A stretch of DNA of 64,000 nt from Catenovulum agarivorans DS-2 (GCF_000568405.1 NZ_ARZY01000020.1:25065-89064), one strand, 5' to 3'; counted from the first letter of the stretch, positions 17,198 through 27,255 are shown. Program-made: numbers and translations. The notes: generated from the letters alone by a model not told the origin.

Positions 17198-18223
17198 TTG
17201 ACGAATCTAACCATAGCGTTAGATGCAATGGGAGGCGATAACGGGCCTCCCATTACCATTCCAGCTGCACTTGAAGTGCTGGCTGACAATCCCCAATTAA
17301 CCATTATCGCCTGTGGCGACAAATATCAAATAAGCCCCTTATTGCAAAATGCTTCTGCTAGTTTAGCTGCAAGGTTGCAGGTGATTCACTGTCCCCAAGT
17401 TGTTTCTATGGGTGAAAAACCTTCACAAGCTTTACGCAGTAAAACACAAAGTTCAATGCGTATTGTGTTAGATTTACTTAAAGAAAATAAAGCGCAGGCT
17501 TGTGTCAGTGCGGGTAATACAGGTGCATTGTTAGCAATGGCGTATTATGTGCTAAAAATGTTGCCAGGTATCAAGCGGCCAGCGTTAGTGACTGCTATTC
17601 CTGGGAGTTTGGGCCATAAAACTTATGTGCTAGATTTGGGGGCGAATGTTGCCTGCGATGAGCATATACTGCATCAATTTGCGTTAATGGGCAGTGTGCT
17701 ATCAGAAAAAAATGATTTAAAAAATCCTCGAATAGGCTTGCTTAACGTAGGTGAAGAAGAGATTAAGGGAAGCGACACAATTAAAAAAACCGCTCGTTTA
17801 CTCAAAGAAGATAAATCGCTCAACTACATAGGTTATGTAGAGGGAAATGATATCTTCAATGACAAAGCTGATGTTATTGTCTGTGATGGATTTGTAGGAA
17901 ATATTTCGATGAAGGCCTGCGAAGGTTTAGCAAAAGCCGTTATTGAAACAATAAAGTCCCTCGCAAGAGAAAATTGGTGGAGTAGATTGTTTGCCGCTAT
18001 TGCCCTTCCTATGTTAAAAAAGCTCTATAGGCAAATGAACCCTGACCAGTATAATGGGGCAAGTTTGTTAGGATTGCGCGGAATTGTCATTAAGAGTCAT
18101 GGTAATGCCTCAAAGGATGCTTTCAAATACGCGTTAGAGGAAGCGATTAACGAAATTCGCCATCAAGTACCAGAAAAAATTGGTAATCGAATTGAACGGG
18201 CGTTAACAGACAGGTCTCAATAA
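17198..18223 (+). CDS. plsX: Phosphate acyltransferase PlsX
   Basis: A 341-residue enzyme that moves acyl groups from acyl-ACP to phosphate, making acyl-phosphate for phospholipid synthesis. The N-terminus [12 protein letters not shown] and the blocks [12 protein letters not shown] and [16 protein letters not shown] are typical. The start is TTG, 15 bases after rpmF. It is followed after 2 bases by fabH. It acts at the cytoplasmic membrane surface. Confidence 0.96.
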   Translation: MTNLTIALDAMGGDNGPPITIPAALEVLADNPQLTIIACGDKYQISPLLQNASASLAARLQVIHCPQVVSMGEKPSQALRSKTQSSMRIVLDLLKENKAQACVSAGNTGALLAMAYYVLKMLPGIKRPALVTAIPGSLGHKTYVLDLGANVACDEHILHQFALMGSVLSEKNDLKNPRIGLLNVGEEEIKGSDTIKKTARLLKEDKSLNYIGYVEGNDIFNDKADVIVCDGFVGNISMKACEGLAKAVIETIKSLARENWWSRLFAAIALPMLKKLYRQMNPDQYNGASLLGLRGIVIKSHGNASKDAFKYALEEAINEIRHQVPEKIGNRIERALTDRSQ

Positions 18224-18225
18224 GT

Positions 18226-19185
18226 ATGTATTCTAGAATTATCGGAACAGGTAGTTATTTTCCAGAACAAGTGCGTTCCAACGCTGACCTAGAAAAAATG
18301 GTCGAAACTAGCCATGATTGGATTGTAGAGCGTACAGGTATCCATGAACGTCGTATTGCTGGGGAACATGAAAATGTTGCCACCATGGGTTATGAAGCGT
18401 CAAAAAAAGCCATTGAAGCTGCTGGAATTCAGCCTTCTGATATCGACTTAATTTTGTGTGCAACCACAAGTTGGGAAAAAGCACTGCCAAGTGCAGCTTG
18501 CGAAATTCAAAATTTACTTGGTTTGCCAGGTGTACCAGCAATGGATATAGCTGCGGCTTGTGCTGGTTATTGTTATGCACTGAGTGTTGCTGACCAATTT
18601 ATTAAAGCGGGAACAGCCAAACGTGTATTAGTGGTTGGTACCGACGCATTAACGCGTTTACTCGATCCCACAGATCGCACCATGATTGTTTTATTTGGTG
18701 ATGCTGCCGGAGCCTGTGTATTAGAGGCGAGCGAAGAAGCGGGTATCTTATCGACACATATTCATGCTGATGGCCGCCATGCTGATTTGTTGGGTGCAGA
18801 CCTGCCAAAACGCGGTGTTGAGGCTTCAGTTCATGAAGCTTATGGTTATATGAAAGGCAATGAAGTATTTAAAGTTGCGGTCACTAAGTTAAGCGAAATA
18901 GTTGAAGAGACTTTAGCAGCAAATAATTTACAGAAATCTGATGTTGACTGGCTAGTACCACATCAAGCGAATTATCGAATCATTAAAGCAACTGCGAAAA
19001 AACTAGACATGACCATGAATCGTGTCGTTGTTACTTTAGATAAACATGGCAATACGTCAGCTGCATCTGTGGCAACTGCACTTGACGAAGCGATTCGCGA
19101 CGGTCGTATTCAACGCGGTCAAACTTTGTTGCTTGAAGCATTTGGTGGTGGTTTTGCATGGGCATCGGCCTTGATTAAGTATTAA
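18226..19185 (+). CDS. fabH: 3-oxoacyl-ACP synthase III (FabH)
   Basis: A 319-residue condensing enzyme that starts fatty acid synthesis by joining acetyl-CoA and malonyl-ACP. The catalytic triad is visible: Cys112 in [10 protein letters not shown], His in VPHQANYRI (about 245) and Asn in HGNTSAAS (about 275). Length and motifs match E. coli FabH closely. It is tightly linked to plsX. Confidence 0.97.
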   Translation: MYSRIIGTGSYFPEQVRSNADLEKMVETSHDWIVERTGIHERRIAGEHENVATMGYEASKKAIEAAGIQPSDIDLILCATTSWEKALPSAACEIQNLLGLPGVPAMDIAAACAGYCYALSVADQFIKAGTAKRVLVVGTDALTRLLDPTDRTMIVLFGDAAGACVLEASEEAGILSTHIHADGRHADLLGADLPKRGVEASVHEAYGYMKGNEVFKVAVTKLSEIVEETLAANNLQKSDVDWLVPHQANYRIIKATAKKLDMTMNRVVVTLDKHGNTSAASVATALDEAIRDGRIQRGQTLLLEAFGGGFAWASALIKY

Positions 19186-19232
19186 ATCACTACAAAATTA
19201 TTTTTATTGGAAATTAGAAACAGAGATAGTGT

Positions 19233-20168
19233 ATGTCTGAGAAAAAATTAGCCTTTGTATTTCCAGGGCAAGGCTCACAAGCCGTTGGCATGATTGCTGA
19301 TTTATATGCTGAGTATCCGGTTGTTCAGCAAACTTTTGCGCAAGCGTCAAACGCTTTAGGATACGATTTAGCTGAGTTAGTGTTAAACGGTCCAGCTGAA
19401 AAATTGAATCAAACCCAGATCACCCAGCCAGCTTTGTTAACTGCGAGTGTAGCGATCTTTCGTTTATTGGAAGAAAAAGGGGTTGCTAAACCTGAATTTA
19501 TGGCGGGGCATAGCTTAGGGGAATATTCTGCATTAACTGCAGCAGGCGTTTTAGCATTTGAAGACGCAGTTAAGCTTGTCGAATTGCGCGGACAAGCTAT
19601 GCAACAAGCGGTACCTGAAGGCGTTGGTGCTATGGCTGCGATTATCGGATTAGCGGATGACGCAGTCAAAGAAGCGTGTGCAAAAGCGAGCAGTGATCAA
19701 GTTGTTGCCGCTGTTAATTTTAATTCGCCAGGTCAAGTGGTTATCGCAGGTCACAAAGAAGCTGTAGCTGCTGCCTCTGAGTTATGTAAAGAAGCTGGTG
19801 CAAAACGCGCATTGCCTTTACCTGTGAGTGTGCCATCACATTGTAGTTTGATGAAACCAGCGGCAGAAAAACTAGCTGCGGCATTGGAACAAATCAATGT
19901 TGCCCAGCCTCAGTATGCTGTGGTTAATAATGTTGACGTTGTTGCCGAAAACGATCCTAGTGCAATTAAACAAGCACTAGAACGCCAATTATATTGCCCT
20001 GTCCGTTGGACAGAGACAGTTGAGTTTTTAGCGGAACAAGGTGTCACACATTTAGTTGAAGTGGGTCCAGGTAAAGTACTAAATGGCTTAACCAAGCGTA
20101 TTAATAAATCATTATCAGCTGTTTCAATCAATGATGCAGCTTCATTAGAATCATTTTTAAACGGGTAA
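19233..20168 (+). CDS. fabD: Malonyl-CoA:ACP transacylase (FabD)
   Basis: A 311-residue enzyme that loads malonate onto ACP. The N-terminus FVFPGQGSQ and the nucleophile motif GHSLGEYSAL with Ser94 are diagnostic, and the His of VPSHCSLM near 206 completes the site. It is 47 bases after fabH and 7 bases before fabG in the same operon. Confidence 0.97.
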   Translation: MSEKKLAFVFPGQGSQAVGMIADLYAEYPVVQQTFAQASNALGYDLAELVLNGPAEKLNQTQITQPALLTASVAIFRLLEEKGVAKPEFMAGHSLGEYSALTAAGVLAFEDAVKLVELRGQAMQQAVPEGVGAMAAIIGLADDAVKEACAKASSDQVVAAVNFNSPGQVVIAGHKEAVAAASELCKEAGAKRALPLPVSVPSHCSLMKPAAEKLAAALEQINVAQPQYAVVNNVDVVAENDPSAIKQALERQLYCPVRWTETVEFLAEQGVTHLVEVGPGKVLNGLTKRINKSLSAVSINDAASLESFLNG

Positions 20169-20175
20169 TTTATTT

Positions 20176-20916
20176 ATGTTGTCAGGATTAGACGGACAAG
20201 TTGCATTGGTAACTGGTGCAAGCCGTGGTATCGGTAAAGCAATTGCACTTAAATTAGTTGCTGCGGGCGCTAAAGTAGTTGGTACCGCAACGTCAGAAAA
20301 AGGTGCTGCAGCCATTTCTGAGTATTTAGGTGAACACGGCAAAGGTATGGTGTTAAACGTAACGGATGATGCTTCAATCGCTTCAGTATTCGAGCAAATT
20401 AAAGCCGACTTTGGTGATGTAGATGTATTGGTTAACAATGCTGGCATTACCCGCGATAATCTACTAATGCGTATGAAAGAGGCTGAGTGGACTGATATCA
20501 TTGATACAAACCTAACTTCAGTGTTTAAGTTATCAAAAGCCGTGACGCGAGCTATGATGAAAAAGCGCAATGGTCGCATTGTGAATATTGGCTCTGTGGT
20601 CGGTTCAACAGGCAACCCTGGCCAAGCAAACTACTGTGCTGCTAAAGCGGGTTTAATCGGCTTTACTAAAGCGATGGCAAAAGAAGTTGCGTCTCGTGGC
20701 ATCACAGTTAACTCGGTTGCACCTGGTTTTATCGACACAGATATGACCAAAGAGTTGAATGATGACCAAAAAAATACTATCTTTGCGCAAATTCCAGCGG
20801 GTCGTTTAGGTCAGCCGGAAGAAATTGCCGCGGCAGTGCTATTTTTAGCCTCGCCTGAAGCAGCTTATATTACTGGCGAAACCATTCATGTGAATGGTGG
20901 TATGTATATGGCCTAA
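20176..20916 (+). CDS. fabG: 3-oxoacyl-ACP reductase (FabG)
   Basis: A 246-residue NADPH-dependent short-chain dehydrogenase that reduces 3-oxoacyl-ACP. The Rossmann motif TGASRGIG is at about 14-21, NNAG near 87, the catalytic Ser in IGSVVG near 140, and YCAAK gives Tyr and Lys near 153 and 157. The ending GGMYMA is typical of FabG. Confidence 0.97.
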   Translation: MLSGLDGQVALVTGASRGIGKAIALKLVAAGAKVVGTATSEKGAAAISEYLGEHGKGMVLNVTDDASIASVFEQIKADFGDVDVLVNNAGITRDNLLMRMKEAEWTDIIDTNLTSVFKLSKAVTRAMMKKRNGRIVNIGSVVGSTGNPGQANYCAAKAGLIGFTKAMAKEVASRGITVNSVAPGFIDTDMTKELNDDQKNTIFAQIPAGRLGQPEEIAAAVLFLASPEAAYITGETIHVNGGMYMA

Positions 20917-20982
20917 TTGCGGGTAGATTCTTAACTCGAATAGGGTTATCATTCGCACGCGTTCGGATTTTACATTCGGTGA

Positions 20983-21010
20983 CTGGTTAAACCGCTTGAG
21001 GTTAGACCAG
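20983..21010 (+). repeat. Imperfect hairpin in the acpP leader region
   Basis: CTGGTTAAACC and GGTTAGACCAG can pair at 9 of 11 positions around a 6-base loop. It lies in the 194-base gap between fabG and acpP, with no T run. It may help set the high acpP expression by shaping or stabilising RNA ends. The function is unproven. Confidence 0.35.
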
Positions 21011-21110
21011 TTGGCGAAAGCAAAGCATTAAGCTTGCAACCGATTTATTGACTTTAATAAACTACAGCAAAATTGTGCATGGTGCGCAATGTCTGAGGGA
21101 AACTTACATT

Positions 21111-21347
21111 ATGAGTAACATCCAAGAAAGAGTATACAAAATCATCGTTGAACAGTTAGGCGTTAAAGAAGAAGAAATCACAAACGAAGCTTCTTTTGTT
21201 GACGATTTAGGTGCTGATTCTTTAGATACTGTTGAATTAGTTATGGCTCTTGAAGAAGAATTTGATACAGAAATTCCAGATGAAGAAGCTGAAAAAATTA
21301 CAACTGTTCAAGCAGCTATTGACTACATTGTTGCTAACAAAGAATAA
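21111..21347 (+). CDS. acpP: Acyl carrier protein
   Basis: A 78-residue acidic protein starting [20 protein letters not shown]. Ser37 in GADSLDT takes the 4'-phosphopantetheine arm. The ATG at 21111 follows GAGGG at a good distance; the longer in-frame N-terminus from 21048 has no counterpart in the family. ACP is the most abundant protein of the pathway, and the wide gap before it plus a terminator after it suggest its own transcript. Confidence 0.98.
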   Translation: MSNIQERVYKIIVEQLGVKEEEITNEASFVDDLGADSLDTVELVMALEEEFDTEIPDEEAEKITTVQAAIDYIVANKE

Positions 21348-21354
21348 TTTTATA

Positions 21355-21378
21355 GAGGCGGTGTAAACCGCCTTTTTT
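21355..21378 (+). terminator. Terminator or attenuator after acpP
   Basis: A 7-bp stem (AGGCGGT/ACCGCCT) with a GTAA loop is followed by T6, 8 bases after the acpP stop. It probably reduces read-through into fabF so that ACP is made in excess. Confidence 0.9.
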
Positions 21379-21417
21379 CATCACCCTTTCAAATTCACTC
21401 CTCCTGGGGGCAATCTA

Positions 21418-22669
21418 GTGTCAAAACGTCGTGTCGTTGTCACCGGACTAGGAATGTTATCTCCTGTCGGTAATACAGTAGACGATTCTTGGAAAGCATT
21501 ATTAGCAGGTCAAAGTGGTATTCAAACTATTGATACTTTTGATACTAGCAGCTTTTCAACTCGTATCAGTGGTTTGGTTAATGGCTTTAACTTTGAAGAC
21601 TATCTTCCAAAGAAAGAAGCCAAAAAAATGGATACTTTCATTCAATATGGTGTCGCAGCTGGCATCCAAGCGTTTAAAGATTCAGGCTTGGAAATAACAG
21701 CGGAAAATGCTCATCGTATTGGAGCAGCTGTTGGTTCTGGTATTGGTGGTTTAAGCTTAATTGAAGAAAACCATGCAAAGTTATTAGCCAATGGTCCAAA
21801 GCGTATGTCACCGTTTTTTGTGCCATCAACCATTATCAATATGATTTCAGGTCACCTTTCCATTTTATTTGGATTGCAAGGCCCTAATATCGCGATTACA
21901 ACTGCTTGTACTACAGGTGTTCACAACATAGGTCACGCCGCGCGTATGATTGCATACGGCGATGCTGATGCTATATTGGCTGGGGGCGCTGAAGCGTGGC
22001 GCTGAAGCCGCTACAACACCTTTAGGCTTAGGTGGATTCGCAGCAGCTCGTGCTTTGTCATCTCGTAATGACGAACCAACCAAAGCAAGTCGTCCATGGG
22101 ACAAAGACCGTGATGGTTTTGTTATGGGTGATGGTGCTGGCGTGATGATGTTGGAAGAATACGAACACGCAAAAGCCCGTGGTGCGAAAATTTATGCTGA
22201 GTTTACTGGCTTTGGTATGAGCGGCGATGCTCACCATATCACGTCACCACCAGAAGATGGTGCCGGTGGTCAGCAAGCTATGGCAAACGCAGTGAAAGAT
22301 GCCGGTATTGCGCTTGAGCAAGTGGGTTATCTTAATGCTCATGGTACCTCTACGCCTGCTGGTGATATTGCTGAAACAAATGCAGTTAAGAACTTATTTA
22401 AAGACCATGCTAAAAAGGTGATGGTAAGTTCGACTAAGTCTATGACAGGTCACTTATTAGGTGCAGCTGGTGCAATAGAAGCAATTATCACGGTAAAAGC
22501 GTTGCAAGATCAGGCTATTCCACCAACAATTAACTTGGACAATCCAAGTGAAGGTTGTGATCTAGATTATGTACCGCATGAAGCTCGTCAAGCGTCGTTT
22601 GAATATGCATTGTGTAATTCATTCGGTTTTGGTGGCACCAACGGTTCATTATTGTTTCGCAAAATCTAA
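21418..22669 (+). pseudogene. fabF: 3-oxoacyl-ACP synthase II (FabF), frame broken by a 13-nt insertion
   Basis: The first frame starts at GTG 21418 and carries the FabF N-terminus with catalytic Cys164 (TTACTTG). It stops at 22003-22005 after 195 residues. The rest ([20 protein letters not shown] onward, with both active-site His in HGTSTPAGD and GHLLGAAG) continues to 22669 in the +1 frame. The break falls at an 11-base direct repeat; removing 13 bases restores [12 protein letters not shown] and a 412-residue protein, the normal FabF length. Everything else in the gene looks intact, so the event is recent, population-variable, or an error in the assembly. As written, the reading gives no active FabF. 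Confidence 0.93.
21985..22008 (+). repeat. 11-bp direct repeat with 2-base spacer that breaks fabF
   Basis: GGCGCTGAAGC occurs at 21985-21995 and again at 21998-22008, separated by GT. One copy plus the spacer is 13 bases, which equals the excess over the restored frame. Confidence 0.95.
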
Positions 22670-22699
22670 CTAGCGTGCTGCAATAGGGCAAATGCACTG

Positions 22700-23479
22700 A
22701 TGCAGATAATTCATGCTGACAATGGCCATTTACAAGTTTCTGCTTATAACAGAGCAGTACAATTTGGAGATGGCCATTTTACTACTTTAAAACTAATTAA
22801 TAAGCAAGTCGTTGCTTGGCCATATCATAAAAATCGCTTAGTCGAAGCGAATAAACGATTAGCTTTTCCACAGATCCAGCTCGAAAAAATTTATCAATCT
22901 TTATTAGATATCGCCCATCAGCGCGATGCGGTCGTTAAGGTACTGGTTACTCGTGGTGAAAGCCAACGAGGATATGCTTATTCTCAAGACATCATTGCGC
23001 AAGTTTATCTTTATGTGAGTGATTGGAATCACGATGCTTTTAGTTACCCTCAAGGTGTTTGTTTGTCGATACTAGACACGCAAATTGCCCAGCAACCGTT
23101 ACTTGCAGGGCTTAAACATACCAATAGATTAGAACAGGTGCTGTTAAAGCAAGAATTACTTGAAAAATCGCTGCAAGATGGCTTAGTGTTTGATACATCT
23201 AACAGGTTAATCGAAACATCAATGGCGAACATTATTGTTTATATCGATGGGCAATGGTGTACCCCTGATTTATCTTTGGCTGGTGTTGCTGGAACCAAGC
23301 GAGCTGAATTATTAGAACAGAATCCGCAGATCAAAATTCGCCATATCGATAAAACTGAAATATCGAATATTCACGCCGCAATCATGTGCAACGCACTCAT
23401 TGATTATGTGGTGGTCGCTTCAATTGAAAATCGCGTGTTAGACCAAACCATAGCGCAACAGTTTATACGAGGGTATTAA
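22700..23479 (+). CDS. pabC: Aminodeoxychorismate lyase (PabC)
   Basis: A 259-residue PLP enzyme of fold type IV that converts 4-amino-4-deoxychorismate to p-aminobenzoate and pyruvate for folate synthesis. The N-terminal RAVQFGDGHFTTLKL and the PLP Lys in GLKHTNRLEQVL (about 140) are typical, as is the pabC place between fabF and mltG. It overlaps mltG by 1 base. Confidence 0.93.
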   Translation: MQIIHADNGHLQVSAYNRAVQFGDGHFTTLKLINKQVVAWPYHKNRLVEANKRLAFPQIQLEKIYQSLLDIAHQRDAVVKVLVTRGESQRGYAYSQDIIAQVYLYVSDWNHDAFSYPQGVCLSILDTQIAQQPLLAGLKHTNRLEQVLLKQELLEKSLQDGLVFDTSNRLIETSMANIIVYIDGQWCTPDLSLAGVAGTKRAELLEQNPQIKIRHIDKTEISNIHAAIMCNALIDYVVVASIENRVLDQTIAQQFIRGY

Positions 23480-24486
23480 TGCTTAAGCTTGTCGCTCGAC
23501 TGATTTTATTTGTCTGTGTGTCAATGCTGCTAGCTGGTGGATACTTGTACACGCAACTGGATCAATTAACCTCAAGTGAAGTAACAGCTGAACAGTTTAT
23601 TGAAATCCCAGCTGGAGCTCATTTTGGCCAAGTTGTTGAACAATTGCAGCAGGCCAAACTCGTGCCTGAATCCGAATTACTCAATTTATATTTTCGAGTT
23701 CAAGCAAAATTGCATCCGCAGTTTGCCGTGATGCAACATGGTACTTATAAATTTTCGGGTCAATATACACCATTAGAGGTTTTAGCGGTTATTCGCCAGG
23801 GTAAACACCATTTATTCAGTATTACTTTAGCTGAAGGCAGTACATTTAAACAAATCCAACAACAACTAGCTGCGCATCCACAAATCCAGCAAACTCAGTA
23901 CCAACAGTGGTTGCAACAGCTGATTCAACCCTATGAACATCCAGAGGGGTTATTTTTTCCCGATACCTACTTATTTGCTGCAAATACTACGGATAAAGCC
24001 TTATTGCGGCAAGCTTTCAATCAAATGCGTCAGTTAGAGCAGCAAGTTTATCAATCGGCAACTAAGCCGGCATTGTCTTGGTATCAAACATTAACTTTGG
24101 CATCTATTATCGAAAAAGAAACTGCTTTACTAGACGAAATGCCGATTGTTGCTTCGGTTTTTTACAATCGGCTGGCAAAAAATATGAGATTGCAAACAGA
24201 TCCCACTGTTATATATGGTTTGGGTGATGACTACCAAGGCGACATTACGCGTGCGCATTTAAAGCAAGCAACAGCATACAATACCTATGTAATTAAAGGG
24301 CTACCACCAACACCCATTGCCATGCCAGGTTTAGCTGCGATTCAAGCGGCAATCGAACCTGCGCATACAGATTATCTATATTTTGTTGCCAGCGGTGATG
24401 GTGGTCATGTATTCTCTAAAACTTTACGTCAGCACAACGCGGCAGTGGCACAATATTTAAAGAAAATCAGAGCTAAGGCAAAATAA
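23479..24486 (+). CDS. mltG: Endolytic murein transglycosylase MltG
   Basis: A 335-residue inner-membrane enzyme that cuts nascent peptidoglycan glycan strands. It has one N-terminal membrane segment (about 5-25), a LysM-like part, then the YceG catalytic domain with the Glu of ASIIEKET near 213, YNRL and LQTDPTVIYG. The ending with VFSKTLRQHN is typical. It overlaps both pabC and tmk by one base (TAATG type), so translation is coupled. Confidence 0.95.
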   Translation: MLKLVARLILFVCVSMLLAGGYLYTQLDQLTSSEVTAEQFIEIPAGAHFGQVVEQLQQAKLVPESELLNLYFRVQAKLHPQFAVMQHGTYKFSGQYTPLEVLAVIRQGKHHLFSITLAEGSTFKQIQQQLAAHPQIQQTQYQQWLQQLIQPYEHPEGLFFPDTYLFAANTTDKALLRQAFNQMRQLEQQVYQSATKPALSWYQTLTLASIIEKETALLDEMPIVASVFYNRLAKNMRLQTDPTVIYGLGDDYQGDITRAHLKQATAYNTYVIKGLPPTPIAMPGLAAIQAAIEPAHTDYLYFVASGDGGHVFSKTLRQHNAAVAQYLKKIRAKAK

Positions 24487-25106
24487 TGAGTTCGGGCAAA
24501 TTTATTGTTATAGAAGGGTTAGAAGGCGCGGGGAAAAGCAGTGCGATAACTGTTGTTACCCAGTTCTTAGAAGCAAACAACATCGATTTTGTGCAAACCC
24601 GAGAGCCCGGTGGCACACCCTTGGCGGAAAATTTGCGCACTCTAGTTAAGTCGGTGCAGCAAGAGCAGGTAACCGCTGAAACCGAATTGCTAATCATGTA
24701 TGCGAGTCGCTCACAATTAATTCATAATGTCATGCGCCCAGCATTAGAAGCTGGTAAATGGGTCGTTGGCGATCGCCACGATATGTCATCACGTGCCTAT
24801 CAAGGGGGTGGACGGCAAATATCTGCTGAGCTACTTGAACCTATTCGCCAATGTGTATTAAAAAACTTTAAGCCAGATTTGACTATATATTTAGATGTCA
24901 GCCCACAAGTGGGGTTAGCAAGGGCACAAGCACGTGGCGAGCTAGATCGAATTGAGCTTGAGCAAGTTGAATTCTTTCAGCGAACGCGTCAGGCATATTT
25001 AGACATAGCGCATTCAGAAGCAAATATTGAAATAGTTGACGCTGAACAATCAATGGATAAAGTTCACGCGGATATTCAAACTATCTTAGCGCAATATTTT
25101 TCATAA
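24486..25106 (+). CDS. tmk: Thymidylate kinase
   Basis: A 206-residue kinase making dTDP from dTMP. The P-loop GLEGAGKSS is at 10-18, the DRX motif DRHDMSSRAYQGGGR is near 100, and the substrate loop TREPGGTPLAE near 38. The lid with Arg-rich ARGELDRIE marks the E. coli type. It lies between mltG and holB as in E. coli. Confidence 0.96.
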   Translation: MSSGKFIVIEGLEGAGKSSAITVVTQFLEANNIDFVQTREPGGTPLAENLRTLVKSVQQEQVTAETELLIMYASRSQLIHNVMRPALEAGKWVVGDRHDMSSRAYQGGGRQISAELLEPIRQCVLKNFKPDLTIYLDVSPQVGLARAQARGELDRIELEQVEFFQRTRQAYLDIAHSEANIEIVDAEQSMDKVHADIQTILAQYFS

Positions 25107-25123
25107 ACTTCGAGTACTTCGAT

Positions 25124-26074
25124 ATGAAATACCCTTGGTTAAACGCGTTGACCACTCTATTGACAGAGCAGTATCAGCAAGCCAGATTACACCACGGATT
25201 ACTGATTAGTGCGCCCGCAGGTTTTGCAAAGCGTGCGTTTGCAGTTGATCTTGCACAAAACTTGTTGTGCGAACAGGTAAAGCAAAATCAGGCAAAATCC
25301 GCTTGTGGTCAGTGTAAATCCTGTCATTTATTCATGACACAAGCGCATCCAGATTATCTTTTGGTTGAAGATGAAAATGCCAAGACGATAGGCGTTGATT
25401 TGATTCGCAGGTTAGTTGTGAAATCTCAGCAGAAAGCTCAACTTGGTGGCGCACAAGTCTATATAGTACCAGATTGCGAACGTATGACAGAGGCATCAGC
25501 CAACGCATTGCTAAAAACCCTTGAAGAGCCAGGGCTGCAAAAGTTTATTATTTTGACCTCATCACATCCGAGTCGGTTATTGCCGACAATTAAAAGCCGT
25601 TTGCAACAATACAAAGTTTCACCACCGCAGGTTTCAGAATTGACAGACTGGTTAAACCAAGCAGGGGTTGAGCCAACAAACTTTTCTCAAGTTTATCCAA
25701 AAGTAATCGCCTCACCTTTGTTAGCATTAGACTATGTAAAAAATGAAAAGCAGCAGGCTCAAAAGGCTTTTTTAGCTGAATTCAAAGCTTTATTAAGTGG
25801 CAAGATAACCGCAGTGCAATTTGCCCAACAATTTAATGAAGATGAAGTATTTCAACAGCTTGAATGGTTAGAGTTTGCGCTGGGCGCTTGGCTTGAGAGC
25901 AAACTCAAATCACAGGTCGAAAAAACTGATGCAGCGGTCATCCGTTTAAAAATTAGTGATCTCTATCAGCAAGTTACGCAGTGCAAACAGCTCATGTTAC
26001 AATCGGGCATGAATAAAAAGTTACTCTTTAGTAGCTTATGTTCTAGAATGCGTCAAACATTGGTATCAGGTTAA
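25124..26074 (+). CDS. holB: DNA polymerase III delta-prime subunit
   Basis: A 316-residue clamp-loader subunit. The AAA+ domain lacks a working Walker A Lys (SAPAGFAKRAF), as usual for delta-prime. The zinc module is CEQ...CGQCKSCHLF (about 50-68), and the SRC-like motif appears as TIKSRLQQY. The C-terminal helical collar follows. Its place after tmk is conserved. Confidence 0.93.
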   Translation: MKYPWLNALTTLLTEQYQQARLHHGLLISAPAGFAKRAFAVDLAQNLLCEQVKQNQAKSACGQCKSCHLFMTQAHPDYLLVEDENAKTIGVDLIRRLVVKSQQKAQLGGAQVYIVPDCERMTEASANALLKTLEEPGLQKFIILTSSHPSRLLPTIKSRLQQYKVSPPQVSELTDWLNQAGVEPTNFSQVYPKVIASPLLALDYVKNEKQQAQKAFLAEFKALLSGKITAVQFAQQFNEDEVFQQLEWLEFALGAWLESKLKSQVEKTDAAVIRLKISDLYQQVTQCKQLMLQSGMNKKLLFSSLCSRMRQTLVSG

Positions 26075-26104
26075 TCATTTACAACGGTTAAAAGCGAACA
26101 TTTA

Positions 26105-26431
26105 ATGGAAGAGTTGGTTTTAGAGTTCAATAATGTACATGCATTGTATAAATGTTATATGTCGTTTATTAAAGAAGGTGGTTTGTTCGTTGTTACCAAC
26201 CGAAAATATGAAATGGGTCATTCGTTGGCACTTAACGTATTGCTGCCAAATGCGATTGAACCTATAGTGGTTACAGGACGAGTATGCTGGATCACACCAC
26301 CTGCATCGCATAGCAGCGCGCCACAAGGTGTCGGCGTAGCTTTTATCGATGACAAACACCAACTTAAAGATAGGATAGAGACAATTTTAGGGCCAATGTT
26401 AAATTCATCGGAAACTACCTACACCTTATAA
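26105..26431 (+). CDS. pilZ: PilZ-domain protein, type IV pilus PilZ type
   Basis: A 108-residue single PilZ domain between holB and tatD, the same site as the original Pseudomonas pilZ. It lacks the RxxxR and DxSxxG cyclic-di-GMP-binding motifs, as the founding PilZ does, and keeps the GVGVAF core strand. The founding members bind the pilus assembly ATPase system (PilB, FimX) rather than the nucleotide. No pilus genes are in this window, so the pilus role is inferred from position and the lost motifs. Confidence 0.85.
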   Translation: MEELVLEFNNVHALYKCYMSFIKEGGLFVVTNRKYEMGHSLALNVLLPNAIEPIVVTGRVCWITPPASHSSAPQGVGVAFIDDKHQLKDRIETILGPMLNSSETTYTL

Positions 26432-26455
26432 TGAAGCAACTAGCTGGAGTTTAAT

Positions 26456-27226
26456 TTGTTAGTCGATTCACACTGTCATTTGGACAGATTAAAACTAGAA
26501 GATGAGCAAAGTCTGTCAAGCATAGTCGAAGCTGCACGTCAGCGTAATATTGAACATTTTTTATGTGTTTGTGTGACGTTAGATGATTTCCCAACCATGT
26601 TAAAAACGGTTGAACCTTTTGCTGATGTTTCGGTATCTTGTGGGGTACACCCGCTCCATAACGAATGCCAATACGAATTGGCGCAATTGCGCTCTCTGGC
26701 TGCCGATCCGCGTGTTGTTGCAGTAGGAGAAACCGGTCTAGATTATTATTACTCCAATGAAACAAAAGATTGGCAGCAGCAATCTTTTGCCCAACACTGC
26801 CAAGTTGCACATGAGCTAGATAAACCACTTATTATTCATACGCGAGATGCACGTGAAGATACTATCGCCATTTTGCGAGAGCATAATGCGGAAAAACCGC
26901 GTGGTGTTTTACATTGTTTTACCGAATCGTTGGAAATGGCCAAAGCGGCAATTGATATGAATTTTCTGATCTCAATCTCTGGCATAGTTACGTTTGGCAA
27001 TGCTAGCGAGTTAAGAGATGTTGTGCGAGCTTTGCCAATTGAAAATTTATTGGTTGAAACCGATTCTCCTTGGTTAGCGCCTAAGCCGTATCGAGGAAAA
27101 CAAAATCAACCTGCTTACGTAAAAGAAGTGGCGCAGTTTGTGGCAGATTTAAAAGGTATTTCTCTTGAAGAGCTGGCGAAAGTAACGACAACAAACTTTT
27201 ACAATTTGTTTAAAGGTGCCGCTTAA
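26456..27226 (+). CDS. TatD-family metal-dependent hydrolase (YcfH type)
   Basis: A 256-residue TIM-barrel metal hydrolase. It starts with TTG, preceded by GGAG at a good distance, giving LVDSHCHLD with the metal His pair. Other metal ligands are in VGETGLDYYY (Glu near 93), HTRDA, HCFTE and ETDSPWL. TatD relatives are DNases or deacylases; the ycfH place after holB/pilZ is conserved, but its substrate is not fixed. Confidence 0.9.
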   Translation: MLVDSHCHLDRLKLEDEQSLSSIVEAARQRNIEHFLCVCVTLDDFPTMLKTVEPFADVSVSCGVHPLHNECQYELAQLRSLAADPRVVAVGETGLDYYYSNETKDWQQQSFAQHCQVAHELDKPLIIHTRDAREDTIAILREHNAEKPRGVLHCFTESLEMAKAAIDMNFLISISGIVTFGNASELRDVVRALPIENLLVETDSPWLAPKPYRGKQNQPAYVKEVAQFVADLKGISLEELAKVTTTNFYNLFKGAA

Positions 27227-27255
27227 CCCCTAACGTACAATAAGAAGAATTGATT

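Noticed and set aside
21982..22005. Programmed ribosomal frameshift in fabF at the G5 run
   Set aside because: No slippery heptamer with a following structure is seen, and the 11-bp repeat explains the extra 13 bases fully. A shifted product would carry a repeated GAEA segment not known in FabF.
21950..22669. Separate gene for the second half of fabF
   Set aside because: Its N-terminal part is out-of-frame fabF coding sequence; it is one gene broken by a 13-nt insertion.
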